This document shows positions 7,953 through 15,720 of a stretch of DNA of 19,648 nucleotides, in pieces. Position numbers and translations under genes: made by a program. The stretch covers positions 1 through 19,648 of the forward strand of contig JAAAOD010000019.1 in the NCBI GenBank assembly GCA_009908535.1, given 5' to 3'. The number at the start of each line of letters is the position of its first letter. Position 1 is the stretch's first letter. Origin of the DNA: Verrucomicrobiota bacterium. Lineage in GTDB: Bacteria; Verrucomicrobiota; Verrucomicrobiia; Opitutales; Oceanipulchritudinaceae. Below the pieces are notes generated by a model. That model was not told the origin of the DNA. It saw only the letters and a list, made by a program, of their open reading frames with translations, and ran no database searches.

Positions 7953-7980
7953 TGTCAATGGGGGGCTTTCCGTTTTGACA
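7953..7980. promoter_or_regulatory. Inverted TGTCAA-N16-TTGACA in the antiporter/mreB divergent region
   Basis: The 123-bp space between the divergent antiporter and mreB genes holds TGTCAA (7953-7958) and TTGACA (7975-7980) as a perfect 6-bp inverted repeat separated by 16 bases. The right half is a consensus -35 element facing mreB, although the matching -10 is weak (AAGATT at 7997-8002, 16-base spacer). The left half is a -35 element on the minus strand, but any -10 it serves would fall too close to the antiporter start. The pair could instead be an operator. Confidence 0.35.
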
Positions 7981-7985
7981 TCCCC

Positions 7986-7994
7986 CTAATTATC
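7986..7994 (-). promoter_or_regulatory. Candidate extended -10 element for the antiporter/GPP34 operon
   Basis: Read on the minus strand the AT-rich patch near 7987-7999 gives TGTGATAAT, an extended -10 (TGn-GATAAT; the hexamer is at 7994-7989). It is one of the few AT-rich spots between the divergent genes. No good -35 sits 17 bases upstream. Transcription would begin about 60 bases ahead of the antiporter ATG. Confidence 0.3.
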
Positions 7995-8028
7995 ACAAGA
8001 TTTCAGGGCTTTGCGACTGGGCTTCACG

Positions 8029-8038
8029 GGAAATTTCC
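8029..8038. repeat. Perfect palindrome GGAAATTTCC just before mreB
   Basis: A 10-bp perfect palindrome ends three bases before the mreB ATG, where a Shine-Dalgarno sequence would be expected. No purine-rich ribosome-binding site is otherwise visible. It may be a binding site or chance. Confidence 0.3.
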
Positions 8039-8041
8039 TTC

Positions 8042-9061
8042 ATGATCGGCAAAGCACTCGGTATTTTCTCCAACGACATCGGCATCGACCTTGGCACGGC
8101 CAACACCTTGGTCTACGTCCGCGACAAAGGGGTCGTTCTGCGGGAGCCATCCGTGGTCGCGATCAACAGCGAGAGCCGCGAAGTCGTTGCCGTCGGGGAA
8201 GAAGCGAAACGCATGCTCGGGCGCACGCCCATGAACATTGAGGCCCTGCGGCCCATGAAAGACGGGGTCATCGCCGACTTTGAGATCACCGAGGCGATGC
8301 TGCGCTACTTCATCCAGAAGGTGAACAATTCCATGCGCTTTGTCCCGCCCCGGGTCGTCGTCGCAGTCCCGTCCGGGATTACCGAAGTGGAGCGCCGGGC
8401 CGTCAAGGAGAGCGCCATTCACGCCGGCGCACGCGAGGTCCGCCTTCTGCAGGAGCCGGTGGCCGCCGCTATCGGGGTCGGGCTGCCCATTGAGGATCCC
8501 GCCGCCAACATGATCGTCGACGTTGGCGGGGGCACCACGGAAGTGGCCATCATCTCCCTTTCCGGGGTGGTTTTTTCCAAATCGATCCGCGTCGGCGGGG
8601 ACGAACTCGATGCCGCCATCGTCAACTACATGAAGCGCGCCTACAACCTCATGATCGGCGACCGTACGGCCGAGGAAATCAAGATCCGCGTCGGTTCCGC
8701 CGCCCCGCTGGACGAGGAATTGACGATGGAGGTGAAGGGGCGGGACTCCGTCGCGGGCCTCCCCAAGACCCTGCACATTTCCTCACAGGAAATCCGCGAA
8801 GCCCTTGCCGATACCGTCAATTCCATCACCGAACTGGTGCGCAACGCCCTCGAGCGCTGTCCGCCGGAATTGTCCGCCGACCTTGTCGACCGTGGCTTTG
8901 TCCTCGCCGGGGGTGGGGCCATGATCCGCGATCTCGACCGGCTCCTCAGCGACGCCACCGGCCTTCCGGTCTTTGTCGCCGACGACGCCCTTTCCGCCGT
9001 TGCCAACGGAACCGGCATTGTCCTGCAGAATCTGCATTGGCTCATGAAGACGCGTTCCTGA
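8042..9061 (+). CDS. mreB: Rod shape-determining protein MreB
   Basis: Encodes 339 residues, the usual length of MreB, the bacterial actin that forms membrane-bound filaments and orients the elongasome. It begins with a short amphipathic stretch (MIGKALGIF) typical of the membrane-targeting N-terminus. The actin-fold nucleotide motifs follow: GIDLGTANTLVYV (phosphate 1, residues about 15-27), the EPVAAAIGVGLPIEDPA connector and DVGGGTTEVA (phosphate 2), and LAGGGAMIRDLDRLL (adenosine loop) near the C-terminus. The ATG at 8042 is the only start that gives this conserved N-terminus; no clear Shine-Dalgarno precedes it. It heads the mreB-mreC-mreD-mrdA operon, with mreC starting 9 bp after its stop. 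No anomalies seen. Confidence 0.98.
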   Translation: MIGKALGIFSNDIGIDLGTANTLVYVRDKGVVLREPSVVAINSESREVVAVGEEAKRMLGRTPMNIEALRPMKDGVIADFEITEAMLRYFIQKVNNSMRFVPPRVVVAVPSGITEVERRAVKESAIHAGAREVRLLQEPVAAAIGVGLPIEDPAANMIVDVGGGTTEVAIISLSGVVFSKSIRVGGDELDAAIVNYMKRAYNLMIGDRTAEEIKIRVGSAAPLDEELTMEVKGRDSVAGLPKTLHISSQEIREALADTVNSITELVRNALERCPPELSADLVDRGFVLAGGGAMIRDLDRLLSDATGLPVFVADDALSAVANGTGIVLQNLHWLMKTRS

Positions 9062-9070
9062 TCACCCGGG

Positions 9071-9928
9071 ATGCTGCGCCTCTCCTTTTCAACCAAAGCC
9101 CTCCTGCTGGCGCTGTTGTTGTTCAGCTTCTGGTGGTTCAGCCCCCTCTTTTTCAAAAGGGTCACCGCGACCGTTTTCCAAGAATTCCAGGCACCGGCCT
9201 GGACCGGACTGAGCTACCTCCGGGATCTACGCTCCTACTGGTCCCTGCGCGGCCAGGACAAGGAGACGCTTATCGAGGCCGGGGCGGACCTCGCCCGCCT
9301 TAATTCCGCCTACAGCATCCGCAACCAGCGCGCCGCCGCCATCGAAGAGGAAAACGAGCGCCTCGAGGCCTTCTTCGACCTTCCTCCACGCCGCGACTAC
9401 CGGTACGAGGTGGCCCGCGTCGTGCGGCGGGACCTCAACAATTGGTGGCAGACCCTGACCATTCGCAAAGGCCTTACCGCGGGAGTGAGGGAGGGCCAGG
9501 CGGTCGTCTTTTCCGGCGGGGTCGTCGGGCGCATTCTCCGCGCCAACGCCTATACCGCGACCGTCCAGCTCGTCAGCGATCCGCGCTTCCGCACGGCCGC
9601 TCATTTCGAGGGAGACACCCGCCCCGTGGAATACCGCGGCCAACTCCACTCCGGTCTCGGCTCCGCCGCCGGCGAAGTCTCCACCGTGCCGCCGGACCTC
9701 GAGGTCGAGCTCAAAGAGCCCCTGCAGCTGACCTCTTCCCGCCTTGGCGGGACCTTCCCCGACGGTCTCACCCTTGGCTGGGTCTACCACCTTGAACCCA
9801 CCCCGGACGGACTGTTCCAGTACGGGCCGGTCCGTCTGGATCCGCGCCTGCGGCAATTGCGCGAAGTGGCCGTCCTTGTTCCGGTCGAAGCCGCCAACGG
9901 GAACAGCGCCGCCCCTCTGCAGCCATGA
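9071..9928 (+). CDS. mreC: Rod shape-determining protein MreC
   Basis: Encodes 285 residues with the standard MreC layout: a short cytoplasmic start, one membrane helix (about residues 8-25, LLLALLLFSFWWFSPLFF), a helical coiled-coil segment (about 75-105, with IRNQRAAAIEEENERLEAFF), then the periplasmic double beta-barrel domain (about 115-280), including WWQTLTIRKGLTAGVREGQAV and a GGVVGRI turn. MreC binds and activates PBP2 and links it to MreB filaments. The stop overlaps the mreD ATG (ATGA at 9925-9928). The sequence diverges from model proteins, but length, topology and operon place make the call secure. Confidence 0.95.
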   Translation: MLRLSFSTKALLLALLLFSFWWFSPLFFKRVTATVFQEFQAPAWTGLSYLRDLRSYWSLRGQDKETLIEAGADLARLNSAYSIRNQRAAAIEEENERLEAFFDLPPRRDYRYEVARVVRRDLNNWWQTLTIRKGLTAGVREGQAVVFSGGVVGRILRANAYTATVQLVSDPRFRTAAHFEGDTRPVEYRGQLHSGLGSAAGEVSTVPPDLEVELKEPLQLTSSRLGGTFPDGLTLGWVYHLEPTPDGLFQYGPVRLDPRLRQLREVAVLVPVEAANGNSAAPLQP

Positions 9929-10452
9929 GCCGGAACGGAAGCCTTACCCTTGTCCTCTTTCTTCACCTGCTGCTCTTCTTTGTCGTGGGGGAAATCAACA
10001 GCGTCCTCTCCGGTTGGCCCATCTACCTCCACCTGCAGACGGTCCTTGTCATTTTCTTCAGCCTCTATCTCCAGCGGGTCGCTGCCGGTTTCTTTATCGT
10101 CGCCCTTGGCCTCCTGACAGAAGCCCTCCATCCCGTTCCAGGGGGAACGTATCTGATCTACTACCTTGTCCTCTGGCTGGTCCTCATCTGGGGAGGACAG
10201 CGTATCCACCGCCACCTTACCGCGCATGTCCGCATTCTTGCCGGATTCACGCAGGGAATTTCCCTTTGCGCCCTGGCCCTCTTCCTGCGACCGGACAGCT
10301 GGGCGGAGCCGGTCTACTGGCAGCGCTTCCTCCCGGAATGGCTGCTCAGTTCCCTTCTCTGCGCCTGGCTCGCCGCCCCATGGTGCCGTCTGCAGCTTCT
10401 TTTCCTCAACCGCTTCGGCTGGAACCTTGAAGCGGAACTGAATCCCGCCTAG
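9925..10452 (+). CDS. mreD: Rod shape-determining protein MreD
   Basis: Encodes a 175-residue, very hydrophobic protein with five to six membrane helices. It starts MSRNGSLTLVLFLHLLLFF, continues through an inner region with LYLQRVAAGFFIVALGLLTEAL, then PGGTYLIYYLVLWLVLIW, and ends with a helix around LLSSLLCAWLAAPW. The size and the G-L-x-x-(D/E)-x-x-x-x-x-P-G-G pattern after the third helix fit MreD, an inner-membrane elongasome component that works with MreC to regulate PBP2. It overlaps mreC by four bases and ends just before mrdA. MreD is poorly conserved in sequence, so position between mreC and mrdA is an important part of the assignment. Confidence 0.93.
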   Translation: MSRNGSLTLVLFLHLLLFFVVGEINSVLSGWPIYLHLQTVLVIFFSLYLQRVAAGFFIVALGLLTEALHPVPGGTYLIYYLVLWLVLIWGGQRIHRHLTAHVRILAGFTQGISLCALALFLRPDSWAEPVYWQRFLPEWLLSSLLCAWLAAPWCRLQLLFLNRFGWNLEAELNPA

Positions 10453-10465
10453 GTTGCGCCTTCTC

Positions 10466-12367
10466 ATGGTTCCCGCGCGAAGCCGTTCCCGTACCACTTC
10501 ACCGGAAGGAAAGGATCCCGGCAGGCCCGCGGTCCATCTGCGCCTGCGCCTGTTCTTCGCCCTTATCGGCCTCTGCATGGCCACGCTGGTCCTCGGCCTC
10601 GGCTACCGGCAGCTGCTCCAGAAGGAGGAGTTCGCGGCCGCCGAAGAGCGCCAGAATTACCGCCGCATTCTCATGCCGGGTCCGCGCGGCAACATTTACG
10701 ACCGCGAAGGACGCCTTCTCGTCGGCAACCGCCCCCTCTTTTCCGCCGTCGTTTATCTCAACGAGCTGAGGCCGGAGTTCCGTCGCGAATATTATCGCCT
10801 TGTCCGCCGGCAAAGGGAGCTCGGGCTTTCGGCGGACCGGTTCACCCTCAATACCACCGCCCGGCGCAATGTCGTGCAGAAATACCTGCAGCGGCTGAAC
10901 CGCGTTCTCGAGCGGGAGTCCACCGTTGATTCACGCGACATTGAGCGCCACTTCTCTCAATCCCTCCTGCTGCCCTTCCCCCTCATCCAGGACCTGCCGC
11001 CCGCGGAATACGCGCTCCTCATCGAAAAGATTCCCATGGATTCCCCCATCCAGATCCTTTCCGGCACCGCGCGCTGGTATCCTTTCAAGGACGCTGCCGC
11101 CCATACCCTCGGCTTTGTCTCCGACAGCACCGAGTTCCCCGAGAGAGGCCTCCCCGGGGACGAGTTGCTGACCTTCCGCAACGAGGGCTCCATCGGCCGC
11201 AGCGGCCTTGAAAAGACCTTCGACGAGCGGCTGCAGGGGAAGACCGGGGGCGAAATCTGGACTGTGGACCCCGGAGGCTTCCAGTACGAGCGCGTCACTC
11301 ATGAACCGGCCCGCAAAGGGGAGGACCTGACCATCTCCCTCGACATCGACATCCAGCTGGCGGCGGAACGGGCGATGGGAGGCAAGACCGGGGCGGTTGT
11401 CGCCATTGAGGTGGCCACCGGGGAAGTCCTCGCCCTCGCCAGTAAACCCGCCTTCGACCTCAATCGCCTCTCTCCCTTTCTCAGTTTCAAGGTCGATCAG
11501 GAAATCCGCGAGCAGGGAGCCTGGCTCAACCGGGCGGTCCAGGGGCTCTATCCCCCGGGATCCACCTTCAAGCTGCTCACCGCCATGGCCGCCTTGCGGG
11601 AAGGGGTTGTCGTGGAGGAAAGTACTGTCACCTGCAACGGGGTCCTTCGCGTCGGACGACGGCTTTTCCATTGTCACCGGCGCAGCGGTCACGGCCCGGA
11701 GCAGCTCGTCGACGCCATTCGCGACAGCTGCAATGTCTTCTTCTATGACCGCGGTCTCGCCGCCGGTGTCTGGGCCATTGCCGATGAGGCCCGCCGCTTT
11801 CGCCTCGATGAGCCCACCGGGATCGAACTGCCCGGTGAGACCCGCCGCATGCTCGTGCCCGATCCGGAATGGAAAGCGGCGCGCTTCTATGGCGAGAGCT
11901 GGTTTCCGGGCGACACCGCCAACATGGCCATCGGACAAGGCTTTCTCCTGCTTACTCCCATGCAGATGGCCAGCTTCGCCGCCGCCCTTGCACGGAACAC
12001 GACCTTTCTGCAGCCGACGCTGCTGCACGCCGATGCGCCGGCGGAGGTCGGCCCACCCATCGATTTGCCGCCCGCCCAGCTCGCCCTCCTTCATGAAGGT
12101 ATGCGCCAGGCCGGGGAACGCGGGACCGCCCGCCTCGCCGGCGGCCCGCGCATGCCCGTGGCGGGAAAGACCGGCACCGCCCAGGTGCGCAAGGACGGCG
12201 AACCCACCACCCTCGCGTGGTTCGTCGGCTATGCTCCGGTCGAGAATCCCCGTGTCGCCGTCGCTGTTCTCGTCGAGGGCGTCCCCGCCGAAAATACCAC
12301 CTACGGCGGCGGCTCCACCGCCGCCCCCATCGCCAAGGCCGTCTTCTCCGACTATCTAGGAATGTGA
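10466..12367 (+). CDS. mrdA: Penicillin-binding protein 2, elongasome transpeptidase
   Basis: Encodes 633 residues from the ATG at 10466; a TTG at 10454 would add four residues and neither has a clear ribosome-binding site. A basic N-terminus leads into one membrane helix (about residues 26-46, LFFALIGLCMATLVLGLGY). The pedestal/dimerisation domain carries PRGNIYDREGRLL and a later RSGLEKTFDERLQG. The transpeptidase domain contains all three active-site motifs: Ser366-x-x-Lys (PPGSTFK), Ser421-Cys-Asn (RDSCN) and Lys568-Thr-Gly (AGKTGTAQ). It cross-links peptidoglycan in lateral wall growth in the inner membrane/periplasm. It is the last gene of the mre operon; rodA, often adjacent, is not here and the next gene converges. 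Confidence 0.96.
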   Translation: MVPARSRSRTTSPEGKDPGRPAVHLRLRLFFALIGLCMATLVLGLGYRQLLQKEEFAAAEERQNYRRILMPGPRGNIYDREGRLLVGNRPLFSAVVYLNELRPEFRREYYRLVRRQRELGLSADRFTLNTTARRNVVQKYLQRLNRVLERESTVDSRDIERHFSQSLLLPFPLIQDLPPAEYALLIEKIPMDSPIQILSGTARWYPFKDAAAHTLGFVSDSTEFPERGLPGDELLTFRNEGSIGRSGLEKTFDERLQGKTGGEIWTVDPGGFQYERVTHEPARKGEDLTISLDIDIQLAAERAMGGKTGAVVAIEVATGEVLALASKPAFDLNRLSPFLSFKVDQEIREQGAWLNRAVQGLYPPGSTFKLLTAMAALREGVVVEESTVTCNGVLRVGRRLFHCHRRSGHGPEQLVDAIRDSCNVFFYDRGLAAGVWAIADEARRFRLDEPTGIELPGETRRMLVPDPEWKAARFYGESWFPGDTANMAIGQGFLLLTPMQMASFAAALARNTTFLQPTLLHADAPAEVGPPIDLPPAQLALLHEGMRQAGERGTARLAGGPRMPVAGKTGTAQVRKDGEPTTLAWFVGYAPVENPRVAVAVLVEGVPAENTTYGGGSTAAPIAKAVFSDYLGM

Positions 12368-12371
12368 CGGC

Positions 12372-12393
12372 GGGAAGCCTGACCGCCCTTCCC
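12372..12393. terminator. Candidate hairpin between convergent mrdA and transglutaminase genes
   Basis: The 31-bp gap between the two convergent stop codons contains a perfect 6-bp stem, GGGAAG (12372-12377) with CTTCCC (12388-12393), around a 10-base loop. No T-run follows on either strand, so it is at most a weak or Rho-assisted terminator, perhaps serving both operons. Confidence 0.3.
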
Positions 12394-12398
12394 TCATC

Positions 12399-14588
12399 CT
12401 ACGGCCTGCGCCGCGCCCAGCTGCGTCCCTCGCGCAGGATGCCTTCCGGCTTCTGCGGCCATTCCTTCGGCGGGCCGTACCGCAGCAGGCGCAATCCCTC
12501 CCGGGCCGGAACGGGTCCGCTGCCCTTCCTGTCCCCTTCGCGCAGAAGACGTCCGGCCCGCCGGCGGACGCGTTCGGTGTAGCCACGTTTCCGGTACACG
12601 CGAAGCGCCAGGGCCAACCCGGCGCCGGTGCCGAGGATAAGGAAAACCGGCGTCAGGGCCTGGAGGAAACTCCGTTCCCTTCCCTCCCCTTCAACGGCCT
12701 CCCGGAAGGCGTCCCGCCACCATTGGAAAGTCCCCCGCACCGCTTCCTTCAAGACGGACCAGGCCTCTTCGCCGAGATCCTGGGCGGTCTCCCGCATCAA
12801 TTCCTGGTCCTCCTCGTCGAACTGGATCACGCGGCGGTACCAGAGCATGCGGAGGCTGTCGAGGTAGGCGGTGAAGGTCTGGTCGGCGAGGAGGCTTCCC
12901 TGGGCGAGGGCGGATTCAACCGTCCCCGCGTCCTGGCCCGCGCCCGGCGTCGGATCGAGGCGGAGCCAGCCGCCCTCCGGTACCCAAACCTCGCACCAGG
13001 CATGAGCGTGCCGGTTGCGGACCATGAAGTAATTCTCGTAACCGTTCCAATCCCCGCCCGCGAATCCGGTCACCACCCGCGAGGGATGGCCAGCGGCGCG
13101 GGCCAGCAGGGCGAGAGAACCGGCAAACAACTCGCAGTGGCCGGGTTCGCCCGAAGCGAGCCAACGCAACAGGGTATCGGCTTCTCCTTCAGGAACAGCC
13201 GTGCGGAGGCTGTATCCGCGGCTCGAACGAAGCCACAGCGAGAGCCGACGTACGCGTTTTTCCGGATCGGCGAATTGCGCGATCCCCGAGGCAGCGAGGG
13301 CTGCAGCGAGGATTTTCCGGTTGCTCTCGCCCTCGGGAAGGGCCGTCGTGGTCGCCGGATAAGGGAGCGCGTCGAGGTAGTTCTCGTCGCCGGTCGCAAA
13401 TGGTTGCGGTTCCACCTTTCGCAAGGCGTGGTCCGCACTTGTCGCCGGGATCCATTCGTCGAAGGAAACCATTTCGTAGCGAAGGGAGAAGGTGCTTGCC
13501 GGAATCTCCGTCCGGCGAAGGACACGGGTGCGCAGGTCGACGAGCAGTTCCTGCCGGTTGTTGAACAAAACGCGCCCGAAACGGCTGCCGGTCGGGAGAT
13601 AAGCGCTGACCCCGCCGGCCAGATAAAGCGTCCACTCCTCGTCGCGTCCCTCCGCGGCGGTGAGCCTTCCGAAGCGGAGACGGTGTTGCCGGATGCGCTC
13701 GCGGGCCTTGAGGGCATCCGGCGAAACGACGTAACCGCCGTCATAGTAGCCGTCGAGGACGACCATGCGCCAGTAAGGACGGGCCGGGGGATTCGTCTCC
13801 GGCGCATCCGCGCGCAGGGCGATGCGGTCGTCCTCGAGGATATTCACGACATCCCCGTAGCGGATATGGTCCGAAAACCCGGTCAGGCTGCTGCCCGCCC
13901 TGAGCTCGGGAAAGGGGAGGGACTGACCGATGTCAAAACGGGGCAGGGAAAGGAAAAGGAGCAGAGAAAGGGCCGTCATCGCAGCCGCGAGACCGGCGAC
14001 CGCGAGCAGGGTCCGGCCCTCCAGCCGCCGGCAGACACGGCGCAGCAGGACGCGACGCGGAATGAGCCCGAAGACCGGCCGCGCAGGCAATTCGTCCGCC
14101 ACCTCCCCCTCTATCTCCCTCTGCGAGAGGGTCACGGTAAAGAGAAGGAACATCGCCAGCGGGGTGTAGACCAGCAGCTGCACCGCAAAGCCCACTTCCT
14201 GGCTGAGGACCCCGGTCAACAGCATCATGAAGAGCGTGAGCGCCAGCTGTTGAAGGTCTTCGCGCGGCGACCGCGCCTGCAGGGCGCGGTAGAGGGCGAG
14301 GAGCACGACCATGCGGTAGAGGGGCGGCAGGATGTCGCCGCCACTCTGCAGAAAATCGAGGACGACGATCAGCAGCAGCAGCAGCGGCGCGACCTTCCCG
14401 CTCCAACGCGGGGCCGCTCCGGTCAGGCCGGGACGGAAAAGGCTCAGGAAGGTGAGGCCGAGTCCGGCGGTCACGAGCCAGCCGGACCCGAGATCGACCG
14501 TGTAGCCACCGAGCAAGGACACGATGAGGAGGCACTGGCCGAGGACCCAGCGCAGGATGGCCAGTTCGTTGTCGTCAAGCTTCTCCAA
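12399..14588 (-). CDS. TgpA-like transglutaminase-domain membrane protein
   Basis: Encodes 729 residues. The start is a TTG at 14588, chosen because AGGAGG sits six bases upstream and the protein then begins MEKLDDNELAILRW; a longer frame to 14657 would run into the DUF58 coding region. Five to six membrane helices fill residues about 10-220. A long extracytoplasmic domain holds the transglutaminase core with the expected triad: Cys485 (GHCELFAG), His529 (HAWCEVW) and Asp545 (LDPTP). A further helix (about 665-685, LTPVFLILGTGAGLALAL) is followed by a basic tail. Layout matches Pseudomonas TgpA and DUF3488 proteins, usually next to DUF58 genes as here. Physiological substrate is unknown; activity is inferred from the intact triad. 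Confidence 0.92.
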   Translation of the reverse strand: MEKLDDNELAILRWVLGQCLLIVSLLGGYTVDLGSGWLVTAGLGLTFLSLFRPGLTGAAPRWSGKVAPLLLLLIVVLDFLQSGGDILPPLYRMVVLLALYRALQARSPREDLQQLALTLFMMLLTGVLSQEVGFAVQLLVYTPLAMFLLFTVTLSQREIEGEVADELPARPVFGLIPRRVLLRRVCRRLEGRTLLAVAGLAAAMTALSLLLFLSLPRFDIGQSLPFPELRAGSSLTGFSDHIRYGDVVNILEDDRIALRADAPETNPPARPYWRMVVLDGYYDGGYVVSPDALKARERIRQHRLRFGRLTAAEGRDEEWTLYLAGGVSAYLPTGSRFGRVLFNNRQELLVDLRTRVLRRTEIPASTFSLRYEMVSFDEWIPATSADHALRKVEPQPFATGDENYLDALPYPATTTALPEGESNRKILAAALAASGIAQFADPEKRVRRLSLWLRSSRGYSLRTAVPEGEADTLLRWLASGEPGHCELFAGSLALLARAAGHPSRVVTGFAGGDWNGYENYFMVRNRHAHAWCEVWVPEGGWLRLDPTPGAGQDAGTVESALAQGSLLADQTFTAYLDSLRMLWYRRVIQFDEEDQELMRETAQDLGEEAWSVLKEAVRGTFQWWRDAFREAVEGEGRERSFLQALTPVFLILGTGAGLALALRVYRKRGYTERVRRRAGRLLREGDRKGSGPVPAREGLRLLRYGPPKEWPQKPEGILREGRSWARRRP

Positions 14589-15720
14589 GGATCGCCTCCT
14601 CGTTGAAAAGGACCACGCTGCCGTTTCCGCCATCGCGGAAGCGGACCGCTCCGGCAAGACCGCGCGGCCCCTCGCCCGCGATCACAGTCTCCCGCTTCAG
14701 CAGCGCGAGGTCGTCAAGAAATCGATACAGATCCTCCTGGCTCCGGACCGGCCGGTAGCTCTCCCCGGCGACCTGCACCCCCTGCAGCTGACCGTGCTGG
14801 AAGAGATCCTCGGCGAGGGAGGCGGCGGCGGAGCACATCCGTTCGAAGGCGGCCTCGTCCTTCCAGAGGGATTGGTCGGGTTCGACAAAGATCCGGAAAG
14901 ACTGGTTTTCCTCCTGGGCGGTCTCGCGCACCTGAAGCTTGCCCACGCGCGCACTCGCCTTCCAGTGAACTTTCCGGGGCGGATCCCCCGGGCGGTATTC
15001 CCGCAGGCGGACCAGCTCCACGCCCTCCCCCGGGCGGCGCCGGGCACCGTGGGGACGTGTGCGACCGGCACGGCTCCCGTGGAAGCGGCAGGCGATACGC
15101 CGAGGCCAGACCAGCACTTCGCGGCGGTAACTGTCGCGGATCTTCTTTTTCAGGAAGCCGAAGGGATACCGTGAAACGAGACCGGCGAGCGCCACCCATT
15201 CTATCCCTCGCTGCTGCGGGACGAAGTCCCACAACAGGCGGGTCTCCTCGCCCGCTTCCAGACGGGAAGGCAGGCGGATGGAAGCGTACCGACCCTCCCG
15301 CTGCGCCCCGACCCGGAAGGTCAGGCAGTAGGTGGGCAGGCGGCGTTTCCCGTTGTGGAGCAGCAAATGCACCGGGGTGCGTTCCCCCACCCGCAGGCGG
15401 TCGCGAAGCTCCATGCGCCAGCGGCATCCCTTGAAATTCAACCAGCTGAGGATCCCGCTGACGAGGAGAGTGCTGAGGAGAACGGAAAGGGCGAGGTAGA
15501 GAATGTTGTGGCCAGTGTTGAAAGCGGCGGAACCGATCCCGATCGTCAGAAGAATGAGGGCGACGCCCGTTTTCGTGGGGAGGGTCCGGTGTCCGGCCGG
15601 AGGCCGTACCAGCTGGATGAGCACGCGCAGGGCATTGACCGTTCTGGATTCGCCGGCGAAGTAGCCGGGATCAGCCCAGTCGCTCTCGTCTGTGCGGGCC
15701 TGTCTGCCAGGATATTTCAT
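14575..15720 (-). CDS. DUF58 domain-containing membrane protein
   Basis: Encodes 381 residues from the ATG at 15720. Two membrane helices at about 52-69 and 73-93 lead to a beta-rich segment and then the DUF58 signature GVELVRLREYRPGD followed by RKVHWKASAR (residues 233-258), where the family has the invariant R-x-Y-x-x-G-D-x-x-R-x-I/V-x-W pattern. The C-terminal part (about 270-345) resembles a von Willebrand A-like fold, as in related proteins. The family generally acts with MoxR ATPases and transglutaminase-like proteins in envelope or chaperone functions that are poorly defined. The ATG overlaps the hisI 3' end by 50 bases in another frame; a GTG at 15624 would remove the overlap and still keep the helices. 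Its own 3' end overlaps the downstream gene by 14 bases. Confidence 0.9.
   Translation of the reverse strand: MKYPGRQARTDESDWADPGYFAGESRTVNALRVLIQLVRPPAGHRTLPTKTGVALILLTIGIGSAAFNTGHNILYLALSVLLSTLLVSGILSWLNFKGCRWRMELRDRLRVGERTPVHLLLHNGKRRLPTYCLTFRVGAQREGRYASIRLPSRLEAGEETRLLWDFVPQQRGIEWVALAGLVSRYPFGFLKKKIRDSYRREVLVWPRRIACRFHGSRAGRTRPHGARRRPGEGVELVRLREYRPGDPPRKVHWKASARVGKLQVRETAQEENQSFRIFVEPDQSLWKDEAAFERMCSAAASLAEDLFQHGQLQGVQVAGESYRPVRSQEDLYRFLDDLALLKRETVIAGEGPRGLAGAVRFRDGGNGSVVLFNEEAILGEA
14595..14600 (-). promoter_or_regulatory. Strong ribosome binding site for the TgpA-like gene
   Basis: AGGAGG on the minus strand, six bases before the TTG at 14588 and inside the end of the DUF58 gene. It fixes the otherwise ambiguous start and is the best Shine-Dalgarno sequence in the window. 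Confidence 0.7.

Noticed and set aside
5789..7978. 729-codon open frame on the plus strand opposite the antiporter
   Set aside because: Rich in Gln, Glu, Arg, Asp and Pro, as expected for the complement of a membrane protein gene; no domain recognised.
12723..14606. 627-codon open frame on the plus strand opposite the transglutaminase gene
   Set aside because: Pure antisense shadow of a gene with an intact catalytic triad; composition is charged and repetitive without family signals.
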